Part shown: one piece after another, positions 11,591 to 23,095 of the stretch | Numbering within the stretch: the first letter of the stretch is position 1 | Layout: each line of letters starts with the position of its first letter | From: Adiantum capillus-veneris | Lineage: Eukaryota; Streptophyta; Polypodiopsida; Polypodiales; Pteridaceae | Assembly: GCA_014529385.2 (NCBI GenBank) | Contig: CM043960.1 | Span: 70,683,410 to 70,747,409, forward strand | Length of the DNA: 64,000 nucleotides | Reading direction: 5' to 3' | Notes under the pieces: model-generated | What the model was told of the DNA's origin: nothing | The model's database searches: none | Seen by the model: the letters and a program-made list of their open reading frames with translations, nothing else | Position numbers and translations under genes: made by a program

Positions 11591-12241
11591 TCAATCTATA
11601 CTGTGAAGCTTGGGTTTTTGTTTTTCCAGCATTTCTTGAGTAATTCTTACCAAAATTTGATAAGCTTCAAGCTTGGTTGCTTCCATATCTAGAGAAGGAT
11701 AGTTTTCCAGTTTGTTTTTCATGTTTTGGCCTACTTTAAGTCCCGCATGGTAAGCTTCCAAGGCTGCATTACTTGGCTCAAAAAATTTGTCTACCAAAAT
11801 TGATCCTCTAGATTTCATCGTGGTTTCTTTAATTTCACTCACACGTTCTTTCACTTTTTCCTGGAATAGTTTCTTGGGTTTCTCCTCAATTTCATCCGTT
11901 TGTTTTTGTTTTCTCATCTCATACATTTGGCTTCTTCTTCTCTTGGTCTTTTGAGAGGACTTTTTAGTATTCTCCGATTCATCAGAGGAGTTATGTTTCT
12001 TTTTCTTAGCCTGGGCTCTAGTGATGACCTTGATTGGAACAATAGGTTCACTCTTTGATGAGCTACTAGGTATCACTTGGACTACATTCACTACTATTTT
12101 TCCCTTGTTTAAAGGATTTTTTGGACAGTCTTCAGGGAAGTGTCCACCCTTTTTGCAACATTGTGTACAAAAAGCTTCAACGGGCTTAATGTTCTTGTCA
12201 GGTTCTGGACATTCATTTTTCCAATGATCATCTGCACCATA
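11591..12241 (-). pseudogene. Gag C-terminus with zinc knuckles
   Basis: The reading continues the Gag nucleocapsid from across the neighbouring insertion: YGADDHWKNECPEP, then a second knuckle CTQCCKKGGHFPEDC. The second knuckle has spacing CX2CX5HX4C, one residue longer than the usual CX2CX4HX4C. After that come VITRAQAKKKK, a Lys/Glu-rich stretch and a helical tail (NAALEAYHAGLKVGQ). The right end is exactly at the CCATA duplication of the short-LTR element. Frames continuing further right into that element are chimeric and not real. The role would be RNA binding in the virus-like particle. Confidence 0.7.
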
Positions 12242-12365
12242 TGTGAGACCGCGGGGGACTGGACCATGCAACTCTCCACCCAACTGTGCCATATATAGAC
12301 TCCTAGCCCCTAAATATAGCGCCCCTTGACCGCATGTCCGTCCTGGCCCTGCCCTTGGCCTGACA
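12242..12365 (-). repeat. 3' LTR of the short-LTR element
   Basis: The repeat begins TGTGAGACC and ends CCTGACA on the plus strand. The host bases before it are CCATA. A TATATATAG-like box and a second ATATTTAG box lie in the middle, readable as TATA boxes on the minus strand. The inner edge carries the polypurine tract. Confidence 0.9.
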
Positions 12366-13382
12366 TTACTCCCCCCTTGGAGAAGCGTTTTCATCCTCGA
12401 AAACACAAGTGGTAGTATCTTCGTAAGAGCACTGATGTTTTCCTTATTGGCATCCTCTACACGGGCCAATTGTCCATATGACCGATACCTGGTGCAGTGA
12501 GGAGGTTCAATGAAACCAAGAGCAACATCTTGATTTTCAACATTGTTGTCCTTTTGCAACCACCCGTATGGTAACTCATGATAGCTCATGTGAGTATCTT
12601 GAAAAGCTCATAGCTACTGAAAGATAGAATAGGGAGTGTCCTCATGTCAAACTTGTGAACATTTTGGAGCACACAGAACCACATGTTCACCCCTAACAAA
12701 GGCTACATGCCAACATACTCTGTCAGCACACCTACTAAGTCCTTGACTTATGAAACTATCGGTATCTAACCCCACCACAACAGGTGTTCAAAGTTGAAAA
12801 CCTAACCTAAGCAAATTCTAGAATAAGGAGAGAATCACCTATTCAGAATGCATTGTGCTAACATATGTGCTTAGCAGATCCTTTAGCACGGTTTACTAAC
12901 GTATGCGCTTAGCATATCCTTTAGTACTAAATAGAATACTTGTAAGCTGCCCATCCAACATGGGATGAATAATAGTAGTAAGAGTGAGGTACTTTCCCCA
13001 ACCAGCTACAGACAGTCTTCCACGACTAACGACAAACTATGACTCAACCATTGAGTATCCAGCCATATACTCGATATGGAATGGAGACAACCAACTAGGT
13101 TGAAGGTAGATTGGAGGTTCTAGCAACCAATCACTAACATCCATAGTCAGCCATCACCTTGTATGGCAGGGTGTAAACTCATACGAAATCTACAAGAGAG
13201 ATTGCACTAGCAATGCGAAAGGGTGCAGAAAGAATAAAGTCCATGGATTTGCATGCCGCTCCAAATAAATTTGTGTTAAACACTAGGACCCATAACACCT
13301 AGTGTGCATGCATTTAACACAAACCTATCCAAACCGCAATTCCATGACGAGACTTTCCACGGTACTTACGTGAAAATCTTGC

Positions 13383-13560
13383 AACAAAGTTGGACCATAA
13401 TAGAAGGTGACAACCCGGTCACACCTAGGAACCAACCATGAGACCGTCTCATGAACGTAGCATACTTTGTAGCAAAAGTTGGACCATAATAGAATGTGAC
13501 AACCCGGTCACACCTAGGAACCAACCATGAAACATTCTCATCAACGTAGCATACTTTGCT
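13383..13560. repeat. 89-bp tandem duplication
   Basis: Two adjacent copies share AAGTTGGACCATAATAGAA, GTGACAACCCGGTCACACC and AACGTAGCATACTTTG at an 89-bp offset. Only a few bases differ between the copies. It lies inside the noncoding part of the short-LTR element. A function is not evident. Confidence 0.8.
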
Positions 13561-16500
13561 ATATGTAGAAACAACCCTCCGTTAAGGTGGTTTCACAGCA
13601 CTTGTAATCACAACAAGTCTGTACTTAGTACCCGACAATTTTTGGCCACTGAAATTGTTCCTGATACTGTGTGCGTCAATTGGTCTAATGAATAGATGCG
13701 ACCAGCACCTAGGGACTTCGTCGCGACACATCATTTTGAATTGGGCGCCAGTGTCAGTCCCAGAGACTCATATTCTCCACATGTGGAATATGTCTCAAGT
13801 AAGGATGCCAGGAAAAGTGACATCCATCAAGTACGAGTTGTACTTGTGTGTGGAGGTAACTACGAACACTCTGTGACGCGAGTGAGAGGGACCCTCATTA
13901 TCATGCTCCACATTGGCTAAACCAAACTCCTTGAGTTCCTGGACCATGTTGTATCCCATGTGACAACATGTGCCAAATCGAACCCTACAAGTAGGTTCGT
14001 AACAGCGTAAGGCAAAAAGGTAGATTGGACACTTGGCCCAAAATACTTTGTGCCGACATGCCCTTGGCATGGCTCTGTAACATTCAAGCGTACTTATATG
14101 TCTTGAAAAAAAACAAGCAAAGCGTACGAAAAATGGAATAACACCAAATTAATAGATGCGTACCTGGAGGTTTGAACGTAATGTTCACTTACCAGTATTC
14201 AAACGGAGAGGAGCACATCTCCTACCTGAAAAACAAACAGCATTGCACTGGGAACCGTGGGTGTTGCCTTCACAATCCAACCCCTTTGGTTAAAATCTAC
14301 GTAGTCAAACCCCTTGGTAAGACCCTTTGTAGAAACTGCTCAACTAGCAGGTAACGGCAACCAACATAGTTAACCGTGTACATAATGATTGGAATCAACT
14401 TGAAAAGTTGAGTTTGTCCGCTACCGCATGGTAGATTGCGGAATTCTTTCCTTGAAAGTCTAACTGAGAAAGATCAAACTGTGATCCTCAATGCCTATGG
14501 GGTGATGTAGCAGTCACCCGTCGGGTCGTACCCCAAAACAATATGTCCATAGACACTCCGTAGGGCTATAGAGAGAGCAGGAAATCCACACAAGTGAACT
14601 GTCTAGCTTGTGTGGACAGCCATGCTGTCACTACTGATTGCTGCATCTATACTTCCTTATAGAGATCAACTGTTGTGAGTTGAAGATTATCAAAAACTCA
14701 GCTTGAGTGTTGCACTGAAAAAATGTAGTGCAAAAAGGACACCCTAAACATCCGTAATGACAAGACTCTTGCTCGTGCATTAACGTCAATGTATACTTCC
14801 CTGGGTAGATCTGTTCAATCTTGAAAACAATCACCCCAAAGAATGCCAATAGTTGGGTCCTGCCCTTGGCCTGATAATGGTTCTTAGCCGGTGTGGCTCA
14901 TAGCCCTTATGCAAATTAGTGTTCAATGGAAGAACCGATGACGACTAATTTGAGTAGCATCTTAGCCACGTGCTAGCTGAGAGTTAGAGCGCCTTGGCTC
15001 AGACTGACTCACAAGCAAAACACGTATTCAAAGCTTCTTAGAAGATTTTTCATTTTTCCCTTAAAGAGAGGGAGAGAGAGAAGAATGACATGCTGGGCTG
15101 AGGAATTTTTCTTAAGTTTTTAGAGCGTGTGCCCAAACTGTGTGCTCTTACGCATCTTGTGTCTGACTTGCAGCTTATCGTATAAGCATTCTACAGATTT
15201 TCGGTATGACTGTCTCATCAAGAGAGATAACAGAAAAACGCAAAACTCACTCCGACCCACCTACCTTGTAGGGGTCGTGAGTGTATGAGTACGACATAGC
15301 TTTGGCACTTTGCCTGGAAAATAAGTGCTAGATTGAGGTTCCTTTTAGTATTGTTGGGTGGTAATAGCAACCAACCATGAGGTTCAATAATCCATCACTT
15401 AGTCTGTCCTTGACAGAGTGATAGCGGAAGCGTAATCTATGAAGTGGTGGATTCCATGCCACTTGCGTAGCATGCCTTGCAGGAAAAAGCGTAAGCCCTT
15501 GGCTAATATATGACGGCCTCAAGCGTGAGAGCGGAAACCAAAAGTGCCTTGCACAATATGCATTGGTAGTGGTACATCATAATGGGATATCACCAAACCT
15601 AAAATGGGAGCAAACTGCTAGTCATACCAGTTCCCCCAACTTGTGTGCCAACGCCGGTGATTCGAGGTCAATGGGCAGTAACGCGGCACAAGTTAGAAGC
15701 CTTGCTTCGTGTAAAATTGCCAAAGCACTTTGCTTTGCACAATGATAGTAATTGCCAAGGAAAGTGTAAACATGGAAAAAACAAGAAAAACTTAAACTTG
15801 GCGAACCTGGTTGTTGCTGTAACCAATTGTCCCGAGATTTTGTAGGAGAAAACTTGCTCACAGATGGCTCATAGCCCTATCCTTCCCAAGTTGTATGCTC
15901 ATAGCATATGCCAAATATGGGGAGTGTTAATTCAAGAAGCCTGATGTGAAGCCTTGCTTCATAGAAATATGTTTGTGCTGACAGTCAACGAATGTGGCTG
16001 CAGATATCATAAAAAGAATCGACCTTGTCGGGCAATTTCAAGTGAAATTAACCAGTATTGTGTGGCAAGCATCCTCTGTCAGTTTGTAGAAATAGTGACA
16101 AGGAGTCAGCCATGGCGAGCAACTTGCTGCCCACAACAAATCTAGTAATAGGCCATGCCTATCTCCTTGAGATACTGAAAATTGGTCCTTGGCCGTGCCT
16201 TTGAAGAAAAATGTAACCTATGACGAGCGTGATCGATCAAGGTACTCAGGAAAAGCCATGCTTCATATAACTATGTTCGTCCTCATTGCCAACAAATGCT
16301 ATCAGCGATGACAGATGTCATAGCAAAGAGAGTCGACCTTGTCGATCATGCACAAACAATTGACCGTGTCGAATTGTAATGTAATGGAAAAAATAGTAGA
16401 ACCCGTGCAAATTATGCAGCTCGTACCTGCTTGGCTCTACGAACGATAGCTGTGATCATCCATGCTAGTGCATACTAGAGTTATCAAACACATGCTCAAT

Positions 16501-17484
16501 ACTACTCTACTTCTGGATGCCCTGGGCCTTGCCCAATGCGCAACCAATTTGGAATCTTGTGAGAACTTCCATAGCGTTGTCGTAAAATCATTCAAGCCTT
16601 GCTTGATAAATTCTACCTATCTCTTGGGCGGCAACTATTGCACCAGTCGGAATTCACAAAACCAAACAAAGTGCAGATGATTGTAAAGAATGCAAAAATT
16701 AATGCCGAAACATAGACAAAAATACCTGGAGCGTTAGCAGATGCACCTTGAAGCCTCGCCAAGATGCCAACCCACGACCTTGTCGTGCATGGTGTTGGAT
16801 CTCGAGTCTGGTGTCCAAATCGATTCCTTTCAAAAACACTAAAGATCCTCGAATCGGCGTCCGCTAGTGATGTCGTGCATTCGATTGGCAATCCATGGCG
16901 AAGGTAGAAACCGTGTTGCCATAGCCTCATGGTGAACTGGAAGCCTTGATTCCCTAGCACTGCTGCATGCATGCCTTGGAAAAACCACCGTTGCCTCTCT
17001 TCGAGACAATCATGCATCTTAGCAAACCGGTCAGTTAGTCTGCAAATGGCCCTTACGGAGCATTGCGTGTAGCCATGGCTCCTTCAATCGTTGCATGCAA
17101 CCTTGGGTGGGGAGTCGCTAGTTCTTGGATGCATAGCCTAGGCCTTGCCTGTGTGTAACTACCCTTGCATGGGCAAGGTTAGGGCATATATTTCTTTTAA
17201 AATAAAAAAACTTTGAAAAAAAAGAACCTGCAGGTCATCATGGCGGCAGCCGACTGCGCAAGCAAGGAGGCTGAGAGGGTCGATGCTGTACACCGTTTCC
17301 GGGAAAGTCCCTGTGACGAAAAGTCCCCCCCACGACAGCGCGAAGCCATCCCCACCCTCTGCATTCAGATCCGAGCAGGTCGACTTCGGCTTCGTCTTGT
17401 GTGCAAGGGCCGCTTCCCGCGGCCTGCCTATCGGCTCCACTGTCGAATCAAGGGACTATGCCCCCGCCATGACGACTTGACGAC

Positions 17485-17488
<4 letters not shown>

Positions 17489-17574
<86 letters not shown>
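17489..17574. repeat. (GA)43 microsatellite in the element leader
   Basis: An uninterrupted 86-bp GA run lies about 70 bp inside the primer site of the short-LTR element. On the element's own sense strand it is (CT)n in the leader just after the PBS. ORFs with SLSLSL or ERERER through it are artefacts of the repeat. Confidence 0.95.
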
Positions 17575-17579
<5 letters not shown>

Positions 17580-17639
17580 CAGTATAGCAAGGCTTCCTCC
17601 TCTTCCGCCATAGCTCCTCCATGGCTCTCCCCTCCCCCT

Positions 17640-17652
17640 GGCTCTGATACCA
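17640..17652 (-). promoter_or_regulatory. tRNA-iMet primer-binding site
   Basis: The minus strand reads TGGTATCAGAGCC, complementary to the 3' end of plant initiator tRNA-Met. It is four bases from the right LTR. It fixes the right LTR as the 5' LTR of a minus-strand element. Confidence 0.9.
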
Positions 17653-17656
17653 ACAA

Positions 17657-17787
17657 TGTGAGACCACGGGGGACTGGACCATGCAACTCTCCACCCAACC
17701 GTGCCATATATAGACTCCTAGCCCCTAAATATAGCGCCCCTTGACGGCATGTCCGTCTTGGACCTTGGCCCTGCCCTTGGCTTGACA
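17657..17787 (-). repeat. 5' LTR of the short-LTR element
   Basis: This 131-bp copy begins TGTGAGACC and ends CTTGACA, followed by the duplicated host bases CCATA. It differs from the left copy by an extra 7 bp around TTGGACCTTGG and about five substitutions. Confidence 0.9.
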
Positions 17788-17870
17788 CCATAGTTATGGT
17801 AGTTTCCAATCCTTGGCTTAATCATGGGTCTTACATAGGAGGTCTAACACCTTGATTAGCTACATAGTAC
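17788..17870 (-). pseudogene. Host gag segment between two insertions
   Basis: These 83 bases are host Gag left between the short-LTR element and copia 1. On the minus strand they read VANQGVRPP, then in another frame IKPRIGNYHNYG, joining YGADDHW across the insertion. The first zinc knuckle should begin Cys-X2-Cys, but both cysteines read Tyr (TAC and TAT), each a single G-to-A change. The right edge carries the AGTAC duplication. Confidence 0.7.
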
Positions 17871-18191
17871 TGTAAAGAATGAGGATGTAAGAGAGCTACA
17901 CAAGACAAGCACAAAGCACACAGAGATGGAAATCTTCTTCTTCTTCGCACAGAAAAGAGAGTACAAAATGACTAAGTGCTAAAACTGAAAAATAGCACAT
18001 ATGTACATGCGGTCACTAAGTGTGAACTCACTAGAAGCGTACTAGGCTAGCACTATAAGTGTAGTCCAGCTGTAGAATCACTGGCAGAGATCCTCCGTGT
18101 CGATCACCTAACGTGCCAGTGAGTAAATGTCGTAAGCAGCCAAGACCCGTAGTGGATGCCAGCTCAAGATGTAGAGCTCGACATCTCAACA
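17871..18191 (-). repeat. 3' LTR of copia 1
   Basis: The LTR starts TGTAAAGAATGAGG and ends GACATCTCAACA. The purine tract GAGGGGGAGTG (minus strand) lies immediately inside. It carries 14 differences from its partner. Confidence 0.95.
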
Positions 18192-18979
18192 CTCCCCCTC
18201 GAGCTCTGCATGTCGCAGAGTGCAAGCATAGTCCGGAAACGTTGAAGCTTTTCAGCTCTGAGGGCCTTGGTAAAGATATCCGCTATCTGCTCCTCTGTGC
18301 TGACGTAGACCAAGTCGATGTCACCCGCCAACACTCGCTCTCGAACGTAGTGGTAATTGACCTCTATGTGCTTGGTCCTGGCATGGAACACTGGGTTCCT
18401 AGCCAGCTGCATGCTGCTGAGGTTGTCACAATGGATGACAATCTGCTGGTCCACCTGCACTCCCAAGTCTTCAAGTAATGTGCGTAGCCAAGCTAGCTCG
18501 CACACCGCAACTGTTGCACCTCTGTACTCGGCCTCTGTGCTCGATAAAGCAACCGTAGGCTGCTTTTTACTGATCCAAGTAACAGCAACACTCCCAAAAG
18601 AGAACATGACGCCACTCGTAGATCTCCTATCAACAATGCTACCTGCCCAATCTGCATCTGTATACCCATACAATGCTAATAGCACATATGTTGCATAGAA
18701 CAATGCGTAGTCAAGAGTCCCTTGCACATACTGAAGTGTGCGTCGTACTCCATCCAAATGTGGCTTCCTCGAAAGCTGCATGAAATGACTCTCCAAGCCT
18801 ACTGTGTAGCTCAAGTCTGGCCTCGTGATAGTCAAGTAGATTAGACTACCCACAATCTTCCTGTACATCTTGACATCCTCAACAACATCACCCTTCTCTG
18901 CACTCAGCTTTGCATTCACATCCAAGGGAATAGAAATTGGCTTACAATCAGCCATACCATACTTTGACAACATGTCCAA
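18164..18979 (-). pseudogene. Copia 1 RNase H
   Basis: The minus-strand frame begins in the RT thumb (MDMLSKYGMADCKP) and continues through VGSLIYLTITRPDL. It reaches the RNase H signature YTDADWAGSIVDRRSTSG, with ALSSTEAEYR and HCDNLSSMQLA carrying the catalytic acidic residues. Then come RTKHIEVNYHYVRE and ADIFTKAL at the C-terminus. The current frame runs past the normal family stop (ELEGEC) because of a one-base shift at the end. It is separated from the RT frame by the TAG at 18992. Confidence 0.85.
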
Positions 18980-18991
18980 AGCATACTGTCT

Positions 18992-19741
18992 CTATGACAT
19001 CCATACACCCTCTAGAGTCCTGATCACCTCAATGCCAAGAAAGTAGCGCAACTCGCCCAAATCTTTCATTTCAAACTCCTGTTCGAGAAGACCCTTCACA
19101 TGGTCAATCTCCATAGCATTGTCACCCACAATAATAAGTTCATCTACATATATGGTAATGACCACAATCCCCACATCACTCTCACAAACATAGAGTGAAT
19201 GATCAGCATGATCTCTCCTAAAACCAATACTGACAAGATACTTTACAATCCTGTCATACCATGCTCTAGAGCCCTGCTTCAACCCATACAAAGCTTTGAG
19301 AAGTCTGCATACATAATCTGGGTAACTTGGATCGACATAACCAGGTGGCTGATCCATATACACTTCCTCTTGCAACTCACCATTCAAGAAGGCATTCTTT
19401 ACATCCATTTGATGCATAATCCATCCTCTAGATGCAGCCACTACTATGACAACTCTCACAGTCGTCATCTTTTCCACTGGAGCAAAGGTCTCCTCATAGT
19501 CTATGCCATACGTCTGTGCATAACCCTTTGCAACCAGCCTTGCCTTGTGACTCTCAATGTTACCATCAGCCTTATGCTTGGTTTTATACACCCATTTATA
19601 GCCAATAGCTTTCTTGCCACTTGGCAATGGCACCAACTCCCATGTGTCGTTTGCTTCCAATGCAGCCATCTCTTCATTCAATGCATCATCCCAATGCACA
19701 TTTCCAACTGCATCCTCAAAACATGTGGGCTCTACATCCTA
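18992..19741 (-). pseudogene. Copia 1 reverse transcriptase, YVDE variant
   Basis: The copia RT domain is nearly complete: [65 protein letters not shown]. The catalytic box reads YVDE (19139-19150) instead of YVDD, so the second metal-binding Asp is Glu. That change alone should cripple polymerisation. TAG codons close the frame at 18992 and separate it at 19739 from the piece further upstream. At the first, copia 2 has Gln in the matching QRQYALD. Confidence 0.85.
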
Positions 19742-21018
19742 TATTACCTTAGCCATGTAGTCTTGGTGATGTGCTAGATACCCATCATAAGTCAATTTCT
19801 GAACTAGATTTCTGACTCTGTTAGATCGGCGCGGTCCTGGGTCACTCCTTTGCCCTCTAGCATCTTCTTGTACTTTCCTTACACCAGGTGTCCTGATAGC
19901 CAAAATTCCAAATTCCTCATCAAGACTTTGTTCAGAACCATCTGAATCCATGTCTACATGTGAAAAACCTGATGATGCATCAGCCATAAAGGGAGGTTCA
20001 TCGACCTTTTCTTTTCCTTTTCATGATACATTCCCTGTACCTGCTCGTGGAGTAACCTGCGTACGTAGTCTACCATTCCATGGCTTCTCACAGAGCCACG
20101 AGAAGATGACTCTTGTGGTCCACTCAAAACCTATGACTGTGGCCTCACATTTTGTACAACCACATCATCTTTTACATTAGCCCCAATAGTGCCATGTGCA
20201 TTACTATACCAGCTGTTCATCTCATCAAAGACTACATCTCTGCTCACTCGTAATTCTCGTGTATTAGGATTGTAGCACCTATACCCCTTTTGTTCAAGGG
20301 AATATCCCACAAGAATACATCTCTCTGCTTTAGGATCCAATTTCCTACGCAACTCATCTGGTACATGCACGTAAGCTATGCAGCCAAACACTTTCAAGTG
20401 TGCCAAATCAGGCTTTGTACCTGTAAACTTTTCCTTAGGTGTTACATCATGCACCATAGGTGTAGGTGTCTTGTTCATAATGTACACATCTATATTTACA
20501 GCTTCAGCCCAGAAATGATGAGGCATGTTCTTCTCATTCATCAATGCACGTGCAACCTCTACTATGTGCCCGTTTTTCCTTTCTGCGACCCCATTCTGCT
20601 GTGGAGTATATCTGCATGTAAACTTCCTGCATATACCATGCATTCGCAGAAAATCTGAAAAATCGTTGGAGAAGTACTCTCCCCCTCCATCTGACCTCAA
20701 TGTCTTGATTTGCATATCTGTCTCCTTCTCAATCATGACTTTGAAGTCCTGAAAGTGACCAAACACTTCACTTTTGTTACGCATGAAGTAGACCCATACT
20801 TTCCTTGTATGGTCATCAATGAAAGAGACATAATACTTGCAACCATGTATACTTGCAGTATCGGTTGGACCCCAAACATCTTTGTGCAACACCTCCAGTG
20901 GATTTTTACATACATTGCGCTCATGTGGAAATGAGCCCTTTGACTGTTTTCCAAACTGGCATGCTGCACACACTTTATGCATACCATCCACCTTAAATTT
21001 GGGCAAACCTTTTACAAT
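19742..21018 (-). pseudogene. Copia 1 integrase
   Basis: The frame shows the second half of the HHCC domain (VCAACQFGKQ). The core follows, with LHKDVWGP (first Asp), RSDGGGEY (second Asp) and QQNGVAERKN (Glu), so the D,D,E triad is present. HVPDELRRKLDP and the chromo-like end follow. A TAG at 20131 breaks the frame before the acidic linker that leads to RT; the piece at 19739-19987 belongs to that linker (RRSNRVRNLV). Integration activity would need these breaks absent. Confidence 0.85.
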
Positions 21019-22512
21019 CTATTTTGATTGCATGCTGCGCAATCTCTGCTCATTGACATGGCCAATGCGTTTGTGCCAAATGTCAACATCAGCCACAACA
21101 CCTGTGCCCTGTGCAAATAATGCAGCTTTTACCTCAGGCATGTCTACATTCAGCGTAAACATTTGGCCCACACATTTTCCCTCTGTGATCAGCTTACAAC
21201 CATTCTGGAAATCTTCTACATAACAGCCATTTGGATTGAAGCGAACCTGCAAACCCTGCTCAACCATTTGTCCAATAGAAACAATATTCTTTGTAATGTT
21301 TGGGATATGAAGTACATCTGCTAAGTACTTTGATTTTCCACTCTTCGTATTTAGAGGTATGTCCCCTACATGAGCAATGGGGTGGGCTGTGTCATCTCCT
21401 GTCTGCACATAGCCTGACACATCTGGTTTGCGCATATCTCTAAACCACTCTCGACGAGACGTCATGTGATTAGAGTCACCTGAATCCACATACCAAACAT
21501 CATCTTGGGTGGAATTCTCGGCAATCATTGTATTCATTACATGCTGCATAACAAACATGCGCTCGCTTTTGCTGTCATCTGCATTTCTGCTAGTAGATGC
21601 ATAGTTGCCATGTTCTCTCTTTCCACTTGCTTTTCCCTTTCGACAGTCATGTGACATGTGACCTCTTTCACCACAAGTCCAACATTCTCTGCTATCTACA
21701 GTATGTTGCTGCCTGCTTGATCCTGCACCACGACCTCTTTGACTCCCCCTGCCTTGAGACTGGTTTCCCTTGCCACCTGTATTGTTTTGATTTGATTGAG
21801 CTTCTCGAAATTGGCCCCTGCAACCACTTGGGCCTCGACCACGACCTCTACCTATACCTCTGTTGGAGTTAGAATAGAAGGCCTGTTCAGAATTATTTCT
21901 GCCATGAGAAGAAGATGTGTCAAGGTTCTTCTCCTCAAGGATAAGCATAGAAATCAAATCTTGGAACACGGGGATGTCGTCTCTTGTATTCATGGAAGAC
22001 CTGAAATGTACATACTCATCTCCTAGGCCATCCAAGCATGCACAGACAATGTCATCGTCTTCCACTGAGACTTTAATAGATCCAAGAGCCTCAATGATAC
22101 TCTTGATCTTCAAGGCATAATCATTGATGGAGAGGTTGTTCCTCTTAACCCGATTTAGCTCCGACTTTAGTTGAAGCTTCCTAGCCTTGGTGCTCACCTC
22201 AAACACTCTGCCTAAGTTTTTCCATGCAATGGCGGGGGTTTCAGCATCCTATAGATAGCCCATCATGCCATCTGTGATGCTCATAGAAAGCCAATACATC
22301 ACTTTGCTCTGGCCTTGTTGCTAGTCCCTCAAAGCTTTTCTTTGTTCTGCTGTAGCATTTGCCTCGGGAATATCTGGTTCCTTTTCATTGTCTCCTTCTA
22401 CATAGTCCCAATAACCTTTTCCTTTTAGGAAATTAGTTATTCTGAACTTCCATGCAGGGTAGTTATTTTTCTCAAGCTTCTCAGTAACAATCTGATTGAA
22501 ACCGTCAGACAT
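21019..22512 (-). pseudogene. Copia 1 Gag, protease and integrase start
   Basis: Gag begins MSDGFNQIVTEKLEKNNYP and includes the UBN2-type core (LKSELNRVKRNNLSINDYAL). An RG-rich stretch and a canonical CX2CX4HX4C knuckle (CWTCGERGHMSHDC) follow. Protease shows WYVDSGDSNHMT, with D-S-G intact but the following Ala replaced by Asp. The first integrase His pair is HKRIGHVN. TAG codons lie at 22321, 22249 and 21019. At 21019 copia 2 has Gln in the equivalent MQSNQIV. The start was chosen for the match to copia Gag start MSD/MAE-x-EKL. Confidence 0.85.
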
Positions 22513-22761
22513 CTTGAAGCACTAAGACAAAATAGCTGAAATCTGCAAAAACCTGCAAATCTGCTGAACCTGCTATCGTGGTACCTGTAACTCTTTCTAC
22601 ACTCAACGAGTGTCCACAATCAAGCGTACATACAACCACTGTACTTGTATAGTAAATCTCTGTGTACTGCACTTTGAAGACCTGTTCAGAAACTCTGGTC
22701 GTGGATTGCGAACGAAGGGATTGTGATGCTCTTGCTCTCTTAGCCTCTCTTACCTACACTA

Positions 22762-22774
22762 GGCTCTGATACCA
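22762..22774 (-). promoter_or_regulatory. tRNA-iMet primer-binding site of copia 1
   Basis: TGGTATCAGAGCC on the minus strand abuts the LTR end directly, the usual copia arrangement. Reverse transcription would begin here. Confidence 0.95.
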
Positions 22775-23095
22775 TGTAAAGAATGAGGATGCAAGAGAGC
22801 TACACAAGACAAGCACAAAGCACACAGAGATGGAAAGCTTCTTCTTCTTTGCACAGAAAAGAGAGTACAAAATTACTAAGTGCTAAAACTGAAAAATAGC
22901 ACATATGTACATGCGGTCACTAAGTGTGAACTCTCTAGAAGCGTACTAGGCTGACACTATAAGTGTAGTCCAGCTGTAGAATCACTGGCAGAGATCCTCC
23001 GTGTCGGTCACCTAACGCGCCAGTGAGTAAATACCATAAGCGGCCAAGACCCGTAGTGGATGCCAACTCAAGATGTAGAGCTCGACATCTCAACA
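22775..23095 (-). repeat. 5' LTR of copia 1
   Basis: This 321-bp copy matches the left LTR with 14 substitutions and no indels. The duplicated host bases AGTAC follow immediately. Confidence 0.95.

Larger units (their letters stand above)
12242..17787 (-). mobile_element. Short-LTR, largely noncoding retrotransposon
   Basis: Near-identical 124- and 131-bp terminal repeats flank 5.3 kb of sequence without recognisable gag or pol. The 5-bp duplication CCATA lies at 12237-12241 and 17788-17792. A tRNA-iMet primer site (TGGTATCAGAGCC on the minus strand, 17640-17652) lies four bases inside the right LTR. A purine tract (AAGGGGGGAG on the minus strand) abuts the left LTR. Both fix the orientation as minus. 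The repeats differ by about five substitutions and one 7-bp indel. It must have been mobilised by another element's proteins. LTR length fits TRIM elements, internal length fits LARD elements, so it belongs neatly to neither class. Confidence 0.9.
17871..23095 (-). mobile_element. Ty1/copia element 1, full length
   Basis: Two 321-bp LTRs (TGTAAAGAATG...CTCAACA) flank gag-pol on the minus strand. The 5-bp duplication AGTAC is at 17866-17870 and 23096-23100. The iMet primer site directly abuts the right LTR. I count 14 differences between the LTRs (about 95.6 percent identity), so the insertion is moderately old. Domain order is Gag, protease, integrase, RT, RNase H, as in copia. The frame is broken by six TAG codons, each at a position where Gln fits. 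Removing the element rejoins the host Gag frame as TPMYYVANQGVRPP. Confidence 0.95.

Noticed and set aside
12242-12589. Extension of the Gag frame rightwards into a protein with an LTR-encoded N-terminus
   Set aside because: The frame crosses a precisely defined LTR boundary and target duplication, so it is a chimera created by the insertion.
16613-17017. 134-codon minus-strand ORF in the short-LTR element as a gene
   Set aside because: No motif, poor coding character and no similar frame elsewhere. It is probably chance in a 5.3-kb noncoding interior.
17428-17809. ORFs with long SLSLSL or ERERER runs (also near 45.7, 46.4, 48.5, 48.9 and 53.2 kb)
   Set aside because: They are direct translations of (GA)n microsatellites joined to chance flanks and have no coding evidence outside the repeat.
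17640-22774. tRNA-like genes at TGGTATCAGAGCC and TGGCACTGTTGCCGGGGA sites
   Set aside because: Only the 3' ends of tRNAs are matched and each site abuts an LTR, so they are primer-binding sites.
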